64,000 nt of DNA from Chryseobacterium jejuense (GTDB taxonomy: Bacteria; Bacteroidota; Bacteroidia; Flavobacteriales; Weeksellaceae). The DNA lies in the NCBI RefSeq assembly GCF_017877355.1, contig NZ_JAGIPR010000010.1, positions 62,001-126,000 of the forward strand, given 5' to 3'. The notes under the pieces are model-generated. The model was not told the origin of the DNA. It did no database searches and saw nothing but the letters and a program-made list of their open reading frames with translations. Below, in pieces: positions 42,997 to 51,960 of this stretch. Position 1 is the stretch's first letter, and each line of letters opens with the position of its first letter. The position numbers were made by a program, and so were the translations under genes.

Positions 42997-45900
42997 ATGC
43001 AGTTAAAATCCATCAACGAAAAGTTCCTTCCGGATCTGATGCAAAAAGAATTCGGGAAAGAAATTTTTACCCAATTAGAAAATAGTGAGCATATTGCCGT
43101 GAAGGGAAGTGCGGGATCTTCAGTTTCTGTTTTTGTGGCTGAGCTTTTTTTGGTTCAGAAAAAAAATATTCTTTATCTGGTAGATGATAAAGAAGATGCA
43201 TTGTATGCCAATACCGAAATGGAAGACTTGCTTGGGAAAGAAAAAGTACTGTACTTCCCAGCTACTCACCTTGAGCCTTATCAGGTAGAAAAAACACAGA
43301 ATGCTAATCTTGTGTTGAGAACTGAAGTGTTGAATAAAATCAATTCCGGGAGATCTCCAAAAGTAATTGTTGCCTATGCCGGAGCTTTATCAGAAAAGGT
43401 ATTGAAGAAAGAAGATTTTAAAGCTATTTCTCATCATATAAAAGTAGGGGATCAGCTGGATTTTGATTTTGTGGATGAACTGCTTAATCATTATCATTTT
43501 CAGCAGACTGATTTCGTTTCAGAACCCGGAGAATTTTCTGTTAGAGGAGGAATTGTGGACGTATTCTCTTATTCCTATGAAAAGCCCTACAGGATTACGT
43601 TCTTTGGTAATGAGGTGGAAAGTATTAAAACGTTTGATATAGAAACTCAGCTTTCGGTAGATAAAGTGAAAGATTTTCAGTTGGTATCTAATATGAATTT
43701 CTCGGTTACGGGAAGCAGGGTTTCATTGCTGCAGCTGCTGCCTAAGGAAAGCTATGTGATTTCCAAAAACGGAATGATAGGAATGCAGAAGATTAAAACA
43801 TTCTATGAAAAGTCCCTGGAAAAGTTTGAAACGTTAAGTAAAGATATTGCTCATAGAGCTCCGCAGGAACTCTTTATTTCTGATCAGGAGTTTTTATTTG
43901 ATTATAAAAAATTCAGAACGATTGACTTTGGAAATGCTGTTATTGAAGGATTAAAGGATATTGCTGAAATTAAAATGGAGCAGCTTCCGCAACCTTCTTT
44001 CCATAAAAACTTTGAACTTTTGATTGAAGATATGGAAGAAAAGCAGAAAGATGGATTTGATACCTGGATTTCATTTTCAACGGAAAAACAGAAAGAAAGG
44101 CTTGAATCTATTTTTGAAGAACTTGAGCATGAACTTCCTTTTAAAAGCTTTAAATCTGAACTGCATGAAGGGTTTGTAGACAATGGACATAAATTGTTAG
44201 TGTATACCGATCACCAAATCTTTGATCGTTATCAGAGATATAAGGCGAAAAATACCTTTGCGAAATCAGAGCAGCTGACTCTGAAAGACTTGATGAGCCT
44301 GAAGATAGGAGATTATATTGCCCATATCGATCATGGAATCGGAAAGTTTATGGGATTGGTGAAGGTGAACAATGATGGAAAGATTCAGGAATGTTTTAAA
44401 CTGACTTATAAAAACGGAGATTTATTATATGTGAGCATTCATTCATTACATAAGATCTCCAAATATAACGGACCGGATGGAAGAGAGATTGTGTTAAGCA
44501 AACTTGGTTCTCCAACTTGGAAGTCGTTAAAACAAAAAACAAAAGCTAAGGTAAAGCAGATTGCATTTGACCTTATACAATTATATGCCCAAAGAAAAAC
44601 GGCAAAAGGATTTGCTTACACACCAGATTCTTACCTACAGAATGAGCTGGAAGCAAGCTTTATTTACGAAGATACTCCGGATCAGGAAAAAGCTACTGTA
44701 GATGTGAAAAAAGATATGGAAGCGGATACGGTAATGGACCGGCTGGTTTGTGGAGATGTAGGGTTCGGTAAAACCGAGGTGGCAATTCGTGCTGCATTTA
44801 AAGCGGCAACAGATGGTAAGCAGGTGGCAGTATTGGTTCCGACTACTATTCTGGCATTTCAGCATTACAGAAGTTTTAAGGAAAGACTTAAAGATTTTCC
44901 GGTAAATGTTGCCTATGTTAACAGGTTCAGAACGGCTAAGCAGAAGTCTGAAACTCTGGATGCATTGAAAAACGGAAAAGTTGATATTATTATTGGAACG
45001 CATCAGCTGGTGAGCAGTTCGGTTAAATTTAAAGATCTTGGATTATTGATTATTGATGAGGAACACAAGTTCGGTGTTTCTGTGAAAGATAAGCTGAAGA
45101 CCCTTAAAAATAATGTGGATACGCTTACATTAACAGCAACCCCGATTCCAAGAACATTGCAGTTCTCTCTGATGGCGGCAAGAGATTTATCTGTCATTAA
45201 AACTCCACCACCCAACAGGCAACCGGTAGATACCCAACTGGTAGGATTCAGTGAAGAGATACTTCGTGATGCTATTTCTTATGAAATTCAGAGAGATGGG
45301 CAGGTGTATTTTATTAACAACAGGATTGAAAACCTTAAAGATATTGCCGGACTTATCCAGCGTCTGGTTCCTGATGCAAGGGTAATTACAGGACATGGCC
45401 AGATGGAAGGTAAACAGTTGGAGAAAAATGTTCTGGATTTCATGGAAGGAAAGTATGATGTACTTGTTTCTACTACCATTGTTGAAAGTGGGGTAGATGT
45501 TCCAAATGCCAATACAATATTTATCAATGATGCTCAAAGATTCGGAATGGCAGATCTTCATCAGATGAGAGGAAGGGTAGGGCGAAGCAACAGGAAGGCG
45601 TTCTGTTATCTAATTACTCCGCCTTATGATATGATGACTGCTGATGCCAGAAAACGTTTGGAAGCTATTGAACAGTTTTCTGATCTTGGAAGTGGTTTCC
45701 AGATTGCAATGAAAGATCTTGAGATTCGTGGTGCGGGAGATTTATTGGGTGCAGAGCAGAGTGGGTTTATCAACGAGATGGGTTTTGAAACCTATCAGAA
45801 ATTAATGCAGGAAGCTCTTGAAGAATTGAAAGATGATGCTGATTTTGAAAATTTATTTGAAAACGAAGAAGACAGACAAAAACTTTTCAAATCTGTAAGA

Positions 45901-46365
45901 GATGTTAATATTGATACAGATTTGGAGCTGATGCTTCCAGATTTCTATATTTCTAATACAGAAGAGAGATTGTTGCTGTATCAGAAAATTGCAGAGATTA
46001 ATAATGAAAAAGATCTTCATCAGTTTGAACTTGAGCTGATTGACAGATTTGGGGCATTGCCGAAAGAAGCTGTGAATCTGTTGAAAAGTGTTTCCTTAAA
46101 ATGGCTGGCTGCTGATATAGGGTTTGAGAAGATTGTAATGAAAAATGGGGTATTCTTGGGATACTTCCCAAGCAATCCTCAGGATAAATTCTATCAGACA
46201 GACAGGTTTAGGCATATCATTAATTATCTGACAAAAAATCCTGCTGAAGCACAGCTCAAGGAGAAAGCCGGTAAGGAAGGGAATCAGCTGATGATGAGAA
46301 AAGAAAGAGTGAAAAATGTAGATGAGGTAAATATCTTACTAAAAGCTATCATTGAACATAATTAA
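42997..46365 (+). CDS. mfd: Transcription-repair coupling factor
   Basis: 1122 residues from the ATG at 42997; an in-frame TTG eight codons earlier was rejected because it falls at the hairpin and gives no family match. The UvrB-homology region, the RNA-polymerase-interacting domain (ISHHIKVGDQ to DYIAHIDHGIGKFMGL), the SF2 helicase with Walker A CGDVGFGKTEVAIRAA near 587 and DEEH in LIIDEEHKFGV, ATPIPRTLQFS, and the TRCF C-terminal domain are all present. It displaces stalled polymerase and recruits UvrA. It is followed by a strong terminator. Confidence 0.96.
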   Translation: MQLKSINEKFLPDLMQKEFGKEIFTQLENSEHIAVKGSAGSSVSVFVAELFLVQKKNILYLVDDKEDALYANTEMEDLLGKEKVLYFPATHLEPYQVEKTQNANLVLRTEVLNKINSGRSPKVIVAYAGALSEKVLKKEDFKAISHHIKVGDQLDFDFVDELLNHYHFQQTDFVSEPGEFSVRGGIVDVFSYSYEKPYRITFFGNEVESIKTFDIETQLSVDKVKDFQLVSNMNFSVTGSRVSLLQLLPKESYVISKNGMIGMQKIKTFYEKSLEKFETLSKDIAHRAPQELFISDQEFLFDYKKFRTIDFGNAVIEGLKDIAEIKMEQLPQPSFHKNFELLIEDMEEKQKDGFDTWISFSTEKQKERLESIFEELEHELPFKSFKSELHEGFVDNGHKLLVYTDHQIFDRYQRYKAKNTFAKSEQLTLKDLMSLKIGDYIAHIDHGIGKFMGLVKVNNDGKIQECFKLTYKNGDLLYVSIHSLHKISKYNGPDGREIVLSKLGSPTWKSLKQKTKAKVKQIAFDLIQLYAQRKTAKGFAYTPDSYLQNELEASFIYEDTPDQEKATVDVKKDMEADTVMDRLVCGDVGFGKTEVAIRAAFKAATDGKQVAVLVPTTILAFQHYRSFKERLKDFPVNVAYVNRFRTAKQKSETLDALKNGKVDIIIGTHQLVSSSVKFKDLGLLIIDEEHKFGVSVKDKLKTLKNNVDTLTLTATPIPRTLQFSLMAARDLSVIKTPPPNRQPVDTQLVGFSEEILRDAISYEIQRDGQVYFINNRIENLKDIAGLIQRLVPDARVITGHGQMEGKQLEKNVLDFMEGKYDVLVSTTIVESGVDVPNANTIFINDAQRFGMADLHQMRGRVGRSNRKAFCYLITPPYDMMTADARKRLEAIEQFSDLGSGFQIAMKDLEIRGAGDLLGAEQSGFINEMGFETYQKLMQEALEELKDDADFENLFENEEDRQKLFKSVRDVNIDTDLELMLPDFYISNTEERLLLYQKIAEINNEKDLHQFELELIDRFGALPKEAVNLLKSVSLKWLAADIGFEKIVMKNGVFLGYFPSNPQDKFYQTDRFRHIINYLTKNPAEAQLKEKAGKEGNQLMMRKERVKNVDEVNILLKAIIEHN

Positions 46366-46408
46366 AATATAGTGCTCAAAAATTAACAAGTTTTCTGTAA
46401 ACAATACT

Positions 46409-46447
46409 AAACCATATAAAAAGAATGAATTTTTATATGGTTTTTTT
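46409..46447 (+). terminator. mfd terminator
   Basis: A perfect 14-bp stem AAACCATATAAAAA/TTTTTATATGGTTT with loop GAATGAA and a T run. Confidence 0.92.
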
Positions 46448-46739
46448 GTGATTCTTATCATGTTTTTTCTTCTTAATATTCCTTTTAATGAGAATTAAGC
46501 CCTTTTAGGTAGGGTTAAAGTCACTTTTTAATGAGAAAATACAGGTAGATAAACCACGATTTAATGGTGGTTTGAGTGGGTGTGTAATTTTATTTTAACT
46601 TTTTACGGGCATGGATGTAGAAATAATTCTACTTTTTTGTATAAATAATTCTATTGCGTAATGTGTTTATTTCTATAGGTTTAAGTATTGTTAGTGGTTT
46701 TTTTTACGATTCGTAATTTGTACCTTTGCAGTCCTTATT
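46448..46739 (+). promoter_or_regulatory. Upstream region and promoter of the tandem secreted-protein operon
   Basis: The AT-rich region carries a small hairpin near 46552-46573 (AAACCAC/GTGGTTT), a pair of near-identical AAATAATTCTA direct repeats near 46619 and 46645, and the -7 element TACCTTTG at 46721-46728, 11 bases before the ATG. The repeats may be a regulator site, but this is not shown. Nothing else is seen in the gap 46366-46739 besides the mfd terminator. Confidence 0.5.
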
Positions 46740-47561
46740 ATGAAAAAAATTATATTTAGTTGTGTAGCTGGGTTATTATCCTTCTATGCCAACGCACAGG
46801 TGGGAATCGGGACCCCGAAGCCAAAATCTACACTTGATGTAAACGGTAAAACCACCTTAAGAAAAGAACTTAGAGTAGGCGGAACTTCAACCCAAGCAGG
46901 AAGTGCAGGGTTGAACGGGCAGGTATTGGTTTCTCAGGGAGAAGGCTTACCTCCAGTATGGAAATCCCTGAACGTGTCTTTTATGGAAGAAGGACAGTAT
47001 AAATTAATCAATTCATACCTGTCATCAGATCAGACAGGCATTATCGCTCTTTCTAATGGTGTTCAGGGAGATGGTGTTTCCAAAAATAGTGTAGGAGATG
47101 ATATCAATGACACTTCGAAAGGTAAATGGGTGAAAATTGACGGTCTTAAAAATACCTTTACGATTAAAAATGGTAAAAACAGGCTTACGTATCAGTTTCA
47201 GGCCGGAATTGAAATGAAAGCTCCAGTATCTACCACTTCTGAGAATGTCCGTTTTGCATGTGGTGTTTTCAGAAATAATAAACTTGTAGCTATGCGTCCA
47301 GATAGAGTGGCTTCAAATAATAATAGCGGAAAAGCAGGGCTTCAGGATTATATCTTTACCCTTAATTATACAGAACTTAATGTTCCGGTTGGAATACAGA
47401 ACCTTGAAATTGCTTGTAGAAAAATTAGTACTTCAAATTCAAATTCTCAGTTTGCCATAGGACGTGATGTTCAAAGTTCTAATGGGGCATCCAATGCATT
47501 TACATTGGAGTCTAATATGAAGATTGATGTCATTGAATATGTAACTTATAAATCTAACTAA
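46740..47561 (+). CDS. Secreted surface-type protein, tandem paralogue 1
   Basis: A 273-residue secreted protein. The signal peptide ends at YANAQ, followed by VGIGTPKPKSTLDVNGKTTL, the N-terminal module found in many Flavobacteriia surface and tail-like proteins. A linker with LVSQGEGLPPVWKSL and a jelly-roll-like C-terminal region of about 170 residues follow (NRLTYQFQAGIEMKAP, RFACGVFRNNKLVAMRP, LEIACRKI, FAIGRDVQ). The C-terminal fold resembles C1q/TNF-like beta sandwiches by layout only. Two paralogues follow in the same direction with 8- and 7-base gaps, so the three form an operon. Function is unknown. Confidence 0.7.
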   Translation: MKKIIFSCVAGLLSFYANAQVGIGTPKPKSTLDVNGKTTLRKELRVGGTSTQAGSAGLNGQVLVSQGEGLPPVWKSLNVSFMEEGQYKLINSYLSSDQTGIIALSNGVQGDGVSKNSVGDDINDTSKGKWVKIDGLKNTFTIKNGKNRLTYQFQAGIEMKAPVSTTSENVRFACGVFRNNKLVAMRPDRVASNNNSGKAGLQDYIFTLNYTELNVPVGIQNLEIACRKISTSNSNSQFAIGRDVQSSNGASNAFTLESNMKIDVIEYVTYKSN

Positions 47562-47569
47562 ACCAACTG

Positions 47570-48388
47570 ATGAAAAATATATTTTCGACAATACTTCTTG
47601 CTTCGGGATTGATGTTATCAGCCCAAGTGGGTATTAATACGGAATCTCCGAAAGCAAAACTAGATGTAAATGGAGACTTGAATTTAAGAGATAAAATTGC
47701 TGTACTTGATGTAACAGATAATACGCTTTCTTTGGGAAATAATGACCAATTATTGGTTTCTCAGGGAGAAGGATATCCTCCTATCTGGAAAACCCTTCGT
47801 ATTCCTGAATATGAACCCAATAAATTTTATCTGATTTTTAATAATTCTTTTTCAGATAAGATAGGAGTTACTTTTTCATATGCAGAGCAACCTGCTACAA
47901 CTACTTCCAAAGCAGCAACTTTTACAAAAGGAGCTAATTTTTCCAGTCTTAGCGGATTTAAGAAGATTAATGGTTTATCACAGAAGATCAGTGTTTTCAG
48001 TACTGAGAGTAAAGCTTATTTTCAGTTTGAAACGGTTGTACAAGCTAATTTTGCAGCTAATGGAACAACTGATACATCAATAGATTACGCATGTGGGATC
48101 TTTGTAGATGATAAGCTAATTAATTTAAGACAAAGTAATTTAAAAGCGAGTAGTGCTCAATTTCCTTTCCTTACCCATAATCAAATAGGTTTTGTAACCA
48201 ATCTTTCTAAAGGAGATCATACCGTAAGCGTTGCATGTTCAAGACTTGCATCATACGGAAATTCAACTAATCGAAATCTGGCAATAGGAATAAATACAAA
48301 TAATAATATTAATGATTTTATTGCTCAATCATCTTTGAAAGTAGAGGTATATGAAGTTCCACAAGTATTTAATCCGATAATAAAATAA
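47570..48388 (+). CDS. Secreted surface-type protein, tandem paralogue 2
   Basis: 272 residues. Signal peptide to LSAQ, then VGINTESPKAKLDVNGDLNL, the linker LVSQGEGYPPIWKTL (nearly the same as in paralogue 1), and the same C-terminal region (AYFQFETVVQANF, YACGIFVDDKLINLRQ, VSVACSRL, LAIGINTN). The central region differs most. It shares the operon with the genes on either side. Confidence 0.7.
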   Translation: MKNIFSTILLASGLMLSAQVGINTESPKAKLDVNGDLNLRDKIAVLDVTDNTLSLGNNDQLLVSQGEGYPPIWKTLRIPEYEPNKFYLIFNNSFSDKIGVTFSYAEQPATTTSKAATFTKGANFSSLSGFKKINGLSQKISVFSTESKAYFQFETVVQANFAANGTTDTSIDYACGIFVDDKLINLRQSNLKASSAQFPFLTHNQIGFVTNLSKGDHTVSVACSRLASYGNSTNRNLAIGINTNNNINDFIAQSSLKVEVYEVPQVFNPIIK

Positions 48389-48395
48389 AGCAACT

Positions 48396-49136
48396 ATGAA
48401 AAAAATATTTTTTATTCCATTTCTATTGATTATCGCATTATTTAAGGCTCAGGTGGGAATTAACACTTCTACTCCTGTTAATAAATTGGATGTGAATGGA
48501 GATATCAGTATTAGAAAAGAGTTAAGAACTGCTGGTACTGATTTATTGAAGGGATCGGCTGGTAATGCCGGAGATATCTTTCATAATAACTCGGAAATGA
48601 CTGCAAATGATTGGAAAAGCATTAAAATTGCTGATGGGCAGGGAAGCATGTCTCTCTTCTCTATTAATACAGTTGCAGATCAAACGGGGATTTCGTTCTA
48701 TAGTAGTGGGGATCCTATTCCTTATGATGAAGATGATAATTTGCAAGGAAACTGGACGGTGATACCTCAGGCTATTGATACTTTTTCTGTAACAAATGAT
48801 TCAAACAAAGTAACATTCTCATTTCAAACTATGGCTCAGAAAGTAAATTATGGTTCTGCATCAGCAAGTTTTGCTTGTGGCGTTTTTGTAGATGATAAAC
48901 TTAAAGCAGTGAGAACGGATGTATTACAGGGAGACAGTGGAGCCTATAAGATTTTTAACCTTAATGCAACACTTGAGAACCTTCCTCGTAAAAATAAATA
49001 TTCTGTGAAAGTGGCTTGTATAAACAGGACTTTAAACAATACAACACTTGGGATTGGGAGAGCTGTAGATACTAATGCTCTGAACAATGATATGGCACAG
49101 TCTGTTTTAACAATATCTGTACTACAGCCGTATTAA
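48396..49136 (+). CDS. Secreted surface-type protein, tandem paralogue 3
   Basis: 246 residues. Signal peptide to LFKAQ, then VGINTSTPVNKLDVNGDISI, a shorter linker lacking the LVSQGEG segment but with EMTANDWKSI at the same place, and the C-terminal region (VTFSFQTMAQK, FACGVFVDDKLKAVRT, VKVACINR, LGIGRAVD). It is the last gene of the operon and is followed by a terminator at 49162. Confidence 0.7.
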   Translation: MKKIFFIPFLLIIALFKAQVGINTSTPVNKLDVNGDISIRKELRTAGTDLLKGSAGNAGDIFHNNSEMTANDWKSIKIADGQGSMSLFSINTVADQTGISFYSSGDPIPYDEDDNLQGNWTVIPQAIDTFSVTNDSNKVTFSFQTMAQKVNYGSASASFACGVFVDDKLKAVRTDVLQGDSGAYKIFNLNATLENLPRKNKYSVKVACINRTLNNTTLGIGRAVDTNALNNDMAQSVLTISVLQPY

Positions 49137-49161
49137 TTTTCATATCCATATAATAATTAAG

Positions 49162-49192
49162 AATCTAAAAGCGTTATGTTTTTAGATTTTTT
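49162..49192 (+). terminator. Terminator of the tandem secreted-protein operon
   Basis: A 9-bp stem AATCTAAAA/TTTTAGATT followed by T residues. Confidence 0.8.
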
Positions 49193-49281
49193 TATTTATT
49201 GGTTCTATTCTTTGTGAATTTGTTGATTGAAATACTCTGTGTTGTACAAAATTGAATTATATTTGAACAAATTAAAAATAT

Positions 49282-49407
49282 ATGGTAAAAAACTATTTTC
49301 TTAATGTGATTGCCGGTATTGTTCCGTTTGGTTTGCTGGCTTCACTTCATACAATACGAGAATATCGAAATCCACATCCAATTGTGATGACAGGCCTCAG
49401 AATCTGA
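49282..49407 (+). CDS. Candidate small membrane peptide
   Basis: A 41-codon ORF, MVKNYFLNVIAGIVPFGLLA followed by SLHTIREYRNPHP and ending MTGLRI. The first half is hydrophobic and could span the membrane once; the second half is basic. It is in a gap of 392 bases (49137-49528) that otherwise holds only the operon terminator and a promoter element. There is no recognised family and no clear promoter of its own. It could be a chance frame. Confidence 0.3.
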   Translation: MVKNYFLNVIAGIVPFGLLASLHTIREYRNPHPIVMTGLRI

Positions 49408-49495
49408 AGTTTATCTATTAAAATTTATAGATGAACTATTATTGTTAATCTTATCAGAATATAAATAATTATATAATTTTTATGCAAAAAAAAAT

Positions 49496-49503
49496 TATAT
49501 TTG
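49496..49503 (+). promoter_or_regulatory. -7 element of the lipoprotein gene at 49529
   Basis: TATATTTG, 25 bases before the ATG. Confidence 0.55.
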
Positions 49504-49528
49504 TGAAAAAATAATCAATTACCAGGAA

Positions 49529-50470
49529 ATGAAACAAATTTTCTATTTTATCTTATTAATTGCAGGCTTTTCTTCAATACATTCCTGCAAAGATTTATTG
49601 GATGAAGACGGGAATCCTCTTTTGGATCTGAATAATACAGGCGGACTGAGTGGCCCAAGAGCTTTATATAAAGAAATTACGGATAAAACTACTCTGGCAG
49701 AATATCAATACAGCGGATTACTTGTGAACAGAGTTATCACAGACAGTGCTTCTATTACTGATATTATGTACAGCGGAGACAGAATCAGTCAAATCAACTT
49801 CAGAGGTTTTCTTGATCTTAATGGGAACGGAAAACTGGATAAAGACAGTATATCTTATGATAGACAGTTTAATTATGGAAATAACAGCCGACTGCAGTCA
49901 ATTTCTGAAACCCGTTCGGTTTTCAGAAGACCACCTCCGGTTCCACCTTCCACTAAACCTGGACCTCAAACCTTATTCGCTTCAGAAAAATACATCCATA
50001 CCTTAACGTATAATGCCGGTACTTCAAAATTGGAGTCTATTACTACAATAAAAGGAACGGAAACTATGGGAGGTCCTATTAATTATGCAGAATATTCAAA
50101 ATCAGAGTTTACTTATGTGGGGGATAATGTGTCCAAAGTACTTAATGTTTCTGGACCGGTAACATCCAATAACCCAATTGTGTATGGTGCTCCTACAAAA
50201 AAATATGGCTATGAGTATTATGCTTACGATCAGCAGATCAGCCCGTTTACTCTATTGCCACAGGTATATAAAATCTCACGATTATTAGCTACTGAAAATA
50301 GTATTAAAGAGAGTTTAATTCTATCTCCAAATAGCCCTAAGAGATGGTCAGTAACAGATCTTACGGCAAATATTCCACAACCTATTGTTATGAGTACAAA
50401 TTATGTATATGATCTACAGACTTACATGACAAAAGGCTATGGTGTAAACTATATTTATAAACCACAATAG
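49529..50470 (+). CDS. Lipoprotein of unknown function
   Basis: A 313-residue lipoprotein with lipobox Cys at residue 20 (SIHSCKDLLDEDG). Acidic residues after the Cys fit surface export. Later segments read YSGDRISQINFRGFLDLNGNGKLDKDS, a Ca-binding-like loop, and TLTYNAGTSKLESITTIKG, recalling YD-repeat-like strands of Bacteroidota lipoproteins. A Pro-rich stretch (RRPPPVPPSTKPGP) lies near 133-146. It is a single gene with its own promoter and terminator. Function is unknown. Confidence 0.68.
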   Translation: MKQIFYFILLIAGFSSIHSCKDLLDEDGNPLLDLNNTGGLSGPRALYKEITDKTTLAEYQYSGLLVNRVITDSASITDIMYSGDRISQINFRGFLDLNGNGKLDKDSISYDRQFNYGNNSRLQSISETRSVFRRPPPVPPSTKPGPQTLFASEKYIHTLTYNAGTSKLESITTIKGTETMGGPINYAEYSKSEFTYVGDNVSKVLNVSGPVTSNNPIVYGAPTKKYGYEYYAYDQQISPFTLLPQVYKISRLLATENSIKESLILSPNSPKRWSVTDLTANIPQPIVMSTNYVYDLQTYMTKGYGVNYIYKPQ

Positions 50471-50490
50471 AAAAGTTTTCAACAATATTT

Positions 50491-50520
50491 AAACTCAATC
50501 TTCCTAAGGTTGAGTTTTTT
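50491..50520 (+). terminator. Terminator of the lipoprotein gene
   Basis: Stem AAACTCAA/TTGAGTTT with inner CTT/AAG pairing and a T run. Confidence 0.85.
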
Positions 50521-50533
50521 ATTTTTTATCTCT

Positions 50534-50541
50534 TAATTTTG
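50534..50541 (+). promoter_or_regulatory. -7 element of pth
   Basis: TAATTTTG, 13 bases before the ATG, just after the previous terminator. Confidence 0.55.
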
Positions 50542-50554
50542 CAAAAAATTTCTG

Positions 50555-51118
50555 ATGAAATATTTAATCGTTGGGCTGGGAAACAAAGGCTCGGAATATG
50601 AAAATACACGACATAATATAGGCTTTAAAGTTGCTGAAAAAATAGCTGAAAAACTAGAAGTATCATTTAATACTGCTAACTTCGGCTGGATGGCAGAAGG
50701 GAAGTATAAGGGCAGAAAAGTTTTTGTTCTTAAACCGGATACCTATATGAATTTATCCGGTAATGCTGTGAGATATTGGATGCAGAAAGAAAATATCCCT
50801 TTGGAAAATGTACTGATTGTAACAGATGATCTGGCACTGCCTTTCGGAACTCTGAGACTGAAAGGTAAAGGTTCGGATGCAGGTCACAATGGGCTTAAGA
50901 ATATCAATGAAGTTTTACAGACTCAGAACTACGCAAGACTTCGCTTTGGAATTTCAGCAGATTTTTCTGCAGGGCGCCAGGTGGATTATGTATTAGGAAC
51001 ATGGAATGAAGAAGAAACAGAAAAGCTTACAGAAAGAATCGATACTTTTTCAAAAGCCGGTCTTTCCTTTGTTTTTGCAGGAATCAACAATACAATGTCC
51101 GGATTTAACGGGAAGTAG
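50555..51118 (+). CDS. pth: Peptidyl-tRNA hydrolase
   Basis: A 187-residue enzyme that frees tRNA from peptidyl-tRNA dropped by ribosomes. The start MKYLIVGLGNKGSEYENTRH holds Asn10 and the catalytic His20; VTDDLALPFGTLRLKGKGSDAGHNGLKN holds the catalytic Asp and the later Asn. Full length, no oddities. Confidence 0.96.
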   Translation: MKYLIVGLGNKGSEYENTRHNIGFKVAEKIAEKLEVSFNTANFGWMAEGKYKGRKVFVLKPDTYMNLSGNAVRYWMQKENIPLENVLIVTDDLALPFGTLRLKGKGSDAGHNGLKNINEVLQTQNYARLRFGISADFSAGRQVDYVLGTWNEEETEKLTERIDTFSKAGLSFVFAGINNTMSGFNGK

Positions 51119-51157
51119 TTCATCATTTTTCTGTTTCAGTTTTTATAAGAATAAATA

Positions 51158-51183
51158 AAGGCCATCGGATTTCCGATGGCCTT
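51158..51183. terminator. Bidirectional hairpin between pth and the carbonic anhydrase gene
   Basis: A perfect 12-bp stem AAGGCCATCGGA/TCCGATGGCCTT with a two-base loop. The T tract is weak on both strands, but the position between convergent genes fits a shared terminator. Confidence 0.7.
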
Positions 51184-51271
51184 CTGCTATGCATTTAAAT
51201 TAATTTCCAATCAATTTATCTGAGCTATGTTATATACTTTTTTAATAAGTAGCTTGAGACTCTTGATTATT

Positions 51272-51907
51272 CTATAACCAGCTTACTGCGCCTGTTTCAA
51301 CATCGTAGTTAGCACCAACAATCTTAATTTTTCCTTCTTCTTCAAGCCTTTTAAGTGTTGAGCTTTGTTTACGGATGTCTTCTATAGCACTTTTTACATT
51401 CTGGTGATTAAGTCTTTCTAAAAGAGAACTGTTTTTTGATGAACGTTCTTCATTTTCTTCAATGATGTCATTGATAATTGGGTTAAAATGATTGATTAGG
51501 TGGTTTAGGTTGTCCATACCCATACCTTCAATCTGTGCTGCATCAAGACCTCCTTTCAGAGCTCCACATTTAGTGTGTCCTAAGACCACGATCAGTTTAG
51601 AACCTGCCACATTACAGCCAAATTCCATAGAACCTAAAATGTCCTGATTTACAAAATTACCAGCAATTCTGATACTGAAAACGTCACCCAATCCCTGGTC
51701 GAAAATCAATTCTGCAGAAGTACGGCTGTCTATACAGCTCAAAACTACTGCAAAAGGCCACTGTCCTTCACGGGTTGCATTTACCTGCTCCAGAAGATCC
51801 CTGTTGGCTTTAAGATTATTAACGAACCTTAGGTTTCCTTCCTTTAAAAATTCTAATGCTTTTTCAGGAGTAATGGTAGACTGAGTTTCGTATGTATGTG
51901 CTTTCAT
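51272..51907 (-). CDS. Beta-class carbonic anhydrase
   Basis: A 211-residue zinc enzyme that interconverts CO2 and bicarbonate. The zinc ligands are seen: Cys in SCIDSRTSAE with the catalytic Asp-Arg pair, and His and Cys in LGHTKCGALKG. It has no signal peptide. It lies 53 bases downstream of the SulP transporter gene on the same strand, and a second, different carbonic anhydrase is two genes upstream. Confidence 0.92.
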   Translation of the reverse strand: MKAHTYETQSTITPEKALEFLKEGNLRFVNNLKANRDLLEQVNATREGQWPFAVVLSCIDSRTSAELIFDQGLGDVFSIRIAGNFVNQDILGSMEFGCNVAGSKLIVVLGHTKCGALKGGLDAAQIEGMGMDNLNHLINHFNPIINDIIEENEERSSKNSSLLERLNHQNVKSAIEDIRKQSSTLKRLEEEGKIKIVGANYDVETGAVSWL

Positions 51908-51960
51908 ATAATTTTAGTTGTTTGTTGAATTGTTAAGTTTAAAATAAAATAGGTTTGAGC

